The position numbers were made by a program, and so were the translations under genes. DNA of 8,056 nt from CAZXVW01 sp964644025 (GTDB lineage: Bacteria > Acidobacteriota > Terriglobia > Bryobacterales > Bryobacteraceae): NCBI GenBank assembly GCA_964644025.1, contig CAZXVW010000192.1, positions 1 through 8,056 of the forward strand, given 5' to 3'. The notes beneath the pieces were generated by a model, which worked only from the letters and a program-made list of their open reading frames with translations, searched no databases and was not told where the DNA came from. Of this stretch, positions 5,877 to 8,056 are shown piece after piece (the first letter of the stretch is position 1; each line of letters begins with the position of its first letter).

Positions 5877-7918
5877 GCAACGCGGAGGAAAACCCTCTCC
5901 TGGAAATCCGTTTCCCGGTTCCCTTCGACCAGATCCGCGCCGAGCAGGTGGCGCCGGCGGTGGACCGGCTCCTGGAGGAGAGTCAGCGCGAGTTGGAAGC
6001 AATCGCCCGGGAAAGCGGGCCGCGCACGTTCGCCAACACGATGGAGCGGCTTGACCGTCTCACCGAGCGGCTCGATTATGCCATGGACGTGGTGCGGCAC
6101 CTGGAGTCGGTGGCCACGACGCCGGAGTTGCGCGCCGCCTACAACGCGGTTCAGCCCCGGGTGAGCGCTTTTTACTCGCGCATTCCACTGCACGAGGGTC
6201 TGTGGCGGGCGTTGCTCGATTATGCGGCCAGCGACGAAGCGGCAAAGCTGACCGGCGTCCGCCGGCGGTTTCTGGAAAAGACGCTGGCCGACTTCCGGCG
6301 CCAGGGAGCGGAGCTGGACGCCGCCGGCAAGGCCCGGCTGGAAGCGATGGAAGTGGAGCTGGCGAAGCTGACCACACGATTCGCCGAGAACGTCCTGGAC
6401 GCCACGAACGCCTTCGAACTGGTCATCGAGGACCGGGCGCGGCTGGCGGGGTTGCCGGAGAGCGCGGTGGAGGCTGCGCGCCAGAGCGCCGCGTCGAAGG
6501 AGCGCGAGGGTTGGCGTTTCACGCTGCAGGCTCCCAGCTACCGGGCGGTGATGACGTACCTGGACGACGCCTCCCTCCGCGAGAAGATGTACCGGGCCTA
6601 CCATACGCGGTGCGCGGGCGGCCGCTTCGACAACCGGGCGACAATCCTTCGCATCCTGGAACTGCGCCGGGCGAAAGCTGAGCTGCTCGGATACGGCGAC
6701 TTTTCCGACCTTGTCCTGGAGGACCGGATGGCCCATAGCGGCGAGCGCGCGTGGGCTTTTCTGCAGGACTTGCGACGGAAGACGGTAGATCACTTTGAGC
6801 GTGAGAACCGGGAGCTGGCCGAATTCCGGCGGGAGCTGGAAGGGCCGCACGCGGGGCAGATGGAACCATGGGATGTGGCCTATTACGCGGAGAAACTCCG
6901 CCAGGTCCGCTTCGACTTCAACGAGGAGGATCTGCGGCCGTATTTTCCGCTGGAAAGCGTGATCCGCGGGCTGTTCGAGATCGCCGGCCGGCTCTACGGG
7001 ATCCGGATTGTGCCCCAAACGGGCGTTCCGGTGTGGGATCGCGGGACGAAGTATTACAAGGTGCTGGATGCCGCCGGAGGCGAGCTCGGCGCTTTCTACG
7101 CCGACTGGTTTCCCCGGGAGAACAAGCGCGGGGGAGCGTGGATGGACGCCTTGATTACCGGGCGCGCCGGCGGTGACGGTTCCCGGCCGCATCTGGGACT
7201 GGTATGCGGGAACCTGAATCCCCCGGTAGGGGAGAAGCCGGCGCTGCTGACCCACCGGGACGTGGAAACCATCTTCCACGAGTTCGGGCACTTGCTCCAT
7301 CACCTGCTGAGCCGGGTTCCGGTTCGGACGCTGGCGGGCACGAACGTGGCCTGGGATTTTGTGGAATTGCCGTCCCAGATCATGGAGAACTGGTGCTGGG
7401 AACGGGAGGCGCTGGATCTGTTCGCCAGGCACTGGCGGACCGGCGAGCTGATTCCCCCGGAGCTGTTCGAGAAGATGAAGCGCGCGCGGACGTTCCGGGC
7501 CGCCAATGAGCAGATGCGGCAGTTGGGTTTCGGTATCCTCGACCTGGCGCTGCACCGGGACTACTCGCCGGCGAGAGATGGGGACGTGGTGGCTTACGCG
7601 CGGCGGGTTCTGTCGGAGTTTTCCCCGGCGCCACTGCCCGAAGATTATTCCCTGATCACCGCCTTTACCCACCTGTTTGCGAACCCGGTGGGCTATGCGG
7701 CCGGCTATTACTCTTACAAGTGGTCCGAGGTTCTGGACGCGGATGCCTTCACCCGTTTCCGCGACCGGGGCATTTTCAGCCGCGAGGTAGGCAGTGAGTT
7801 TCGGGAGAAGATCCTGGCCCGGGGCAACGCGGCCGACCCGGCGGAGCTGTACCGCTCGTTTATGGGCCGGGATCCTTCACCGGAGGCGCTGCTGGTGCGG
7901 GTTGGGCTGAAGGCGTAA
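5873..7918 (+). CDS. prlC: M3 family zinc oligopeptidase (oligopeptidase A-like)
   Basis: The product is 681 residues, the usual size for bacterial oligopeptidase A or dipeptidyl carboxypeptidase. M3 enzymes cut short peptides, including degradation products and cleaved signal peptides, in the cytoplasm. No signal peptide is present. The first ~200 residues form the helical N-terminal domain (PFDQIRAEQVAPAVDRLL near the start). The catalytic core carries NKRGGAWM (417-424) and the zinc motif HEFGH (469-473, zinc ligands H469 and H473, catalytic E470). The third ligand, E498 in DFVELPSQ, lies 25 residues after H473, as in thimet oligopeptidase. The C-terminal substrate region HLFANPVGYAAGYYSYKW (600-617) retains the tyrosine-rich loop. 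The ATG overlaps the proC stop as ATGA. An in-frame open stretch continues back into proC to about 5510, but that is out-of-frame proC sequence. The prlC versus dcp assignment is by overall resemblance. Proline or peptide recycling may link it to proC. Confidence 0.95.
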   Translation: MSNAEENPLLEIRFPVPFDQIRAEQVAPAVDRLLEESQRELEAIARESGPRTFANTMERLDRLTERLDYAMDVVRHLESVATTPELRAAYNAVQPRVSAFYSRIPLHEGLWRALLDYAASDEAAKLTGVRRRFLEKTLADFRRQGAELDAAGKARLEAMEVELAKLTTRFAENVLDATNAFELVIEDRARLAGLPESAVEAARQSAASKEREGWRFTLQAPSYRAVMTYLDDASLREKMYRAYHTRCAGGRFDNRATILRILELRRAKAELLGYGDFSDLVLEDRMAHSGERAWAFLQDLRRKTVDHFERENRELAEFRRELEGPHAGQMEPWDVAYYAEKLRQVRFDFNEEDLRPYFPLESVIRGLFEIAGRLYGIRIVPQTGVPVWDRGTKYYKVLDAAGGELGAFYADWFPRENKRGGAWMDALITGRAGGDGSRPHLGLVCGNLNPPVGEKPALLTHRDVETIFHEFGHLLHHLLSRVPVRTLAGTNVAWDFVELPSQIMENWCWEREALDLFARHWRTGELIPPELFEKMKRARTFRAANEQMRQLGFGILDLALHRDYSPARDGDVVAYARRVLSEFSPAPLPEDYSLITAFTHLFANPVGYAAGYYSYKWSEVLDADAFTRFRDRGIFSREVGSEFREKILARGNAADPAELYRSFMGRDPSPEALLVRVGLKA

Positions 7919-7940
7919 GGGTGGGGGAGGGCTGGGCCCT

Positions 7941-7982
7941 GGTCGGTGGTCGCTGGTCCGTGGTCGCTGGCCCGTGGTCGGG
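7941..7982. repeat. Degenerate 7-bp tandem repeat, six units
   Basis: Six consecutive heptamers follow the consensus GGTCGNT: GGTCGGT, GGTCGCT, GGTCCGT, GGTCGCT, GGCCCGT and GGTCGGG. The period is exact while bases 3, 5 and 6 vary most. It lies 22 nt past the oligopeptidase stop codon and 19 nt before the palindromic repeat. It is intergenic and probably non-coding; heptad simple repeats of this kind can arise by replication slippage. Confidence 0.75.
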
Positions 7983-8001
7983 GGGCGGTTTGATTCGAAG
8001 A

Positions 8002-8056
8002 GGGACAGTCCACCAGTGTCCACTCCGCTGCGCTTCGGGACACAGGGGACAGTCCC
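8002..8056. repeat. REP-like imperfect palindrome
   Basis: The arms 8002-8021 and 8038-8056 pair as GGGAC/GTCCC, GTCC/GGAC, CC/GG and GTGTCC/GGACAC. That gives 17 base pairs interrupted by two A-A mismatches (8007-8051 and 8015-8044) and one bulged A (8012). The loop is about 16 nt (8022-8037) and contains CTCCGCTGCGC. The right arm is repeated at 1-21. A GC-rich, mismatched stem dispersed between genes resembles REP elements mobilised by RAYT (Y1-type) transposases, but no such gene is in the window. The window ends exactly at the arm, so the element may continue. It could also act as a terminator for the proC operon. Confidence 0.65.

Noticed and set aside
4935..6002. Minus-strand open frame (355 codons) opposite proC
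   Set aside because: It is a shadow of proC with low-complexity Gly/Arg/His composition and no recognisable domain.
5759..7672. Long minus-strand open frame (637 codons) opposite the oligopeptidase gene
   Set aside because: It lies antisense to a gene with intact M3 motifs, recognises no family, and is rich in Arg, Pro, Gln and His, as expected of a high-GC shadow frame.
7941..7982. Heptad repeat considered as a CRISPR array
   Set aside because: The units are 7 bp with no spacers and no cas genes nearby.
1..8056. Whole window as a transposon or island bounded by the direct repeat
   Set aside because: The content is housekeeping genes, with no transposase, integrase or target-site duplication. 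The end repeats are better explained as two copies of a dispersed element.

Overview
The window looks like chromosomal DNA from a GC-rich, Gram-negative-type soil bacterium. Acidobacteriota (Solibacter/Bryobacter-like) is the best guess. That is inferred from the high GC content, a secreted 3-keto-disaccharide-hydrolase-fold (DUF1080) protein, a Tat-exported DUF362 protein, and a cdaA-cdaR-glmM cluster in this setting. No rRNA or other phylogenetic marker is present, so the assignment is tentative.

Five genes lie on the minus strand. In transcription order they are a DUF362 protein (4934-3819), the diadenylate cyclase cdaA (3672-2809), the YbbR-domain regulator cdaR (2812-2162), phosphoglucosamine mutase glmM (2141-786) and a secreted DUF1080 protein (728-96). 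cdaA, cdaR and glmM form a tight operon, with a 4-nt ATGA overlap and then a 20-nt gap. It links c-di-AMP synthesis to the GlcN-6-P to GlcN-1-P step of peptidoglycan and LPS precursor supply. A -10-like hexamer lies upstream of cdaA in the 146-nt gap after the DUF362 gene. A GC hairpin separates glmM from the DUF1080 gene, which may have its own promoter.

Two genes run divergently on the plus strand: proC (5031-5876, last step of proline synthesis) and an M3-family oligopeptidase (5873-7918, prlC-like). They also overlap by ATGA and are probably translationally coupled. proC has no convincing Shine-Dalgarno sequence, but a TACAAT hexamer lies at the exact distance expected for a leaderless mRNA.

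The two ends hold repeat DNA. An imperfect palindrome at 8002-8056, with 17 paired bases and two A-A mismatches, resembles REP-type elements. Its right arm recurs in the same orientation at 1-21, with 20 of 21 bases matching. A degenerate 7-bp tandem repeat of six units (7941-7982) lies just before the palindrome. I see no transposase, CRISPR array, tRNA or rRNA.

Most of the window is ordinary housekeeping sequence. The points most worth a second look are the palindromic repeat family, the possible leaderless starts, and the compact c-di-AMP operon outside the Firmicutes. I found no clear evidence for a wholly new system.
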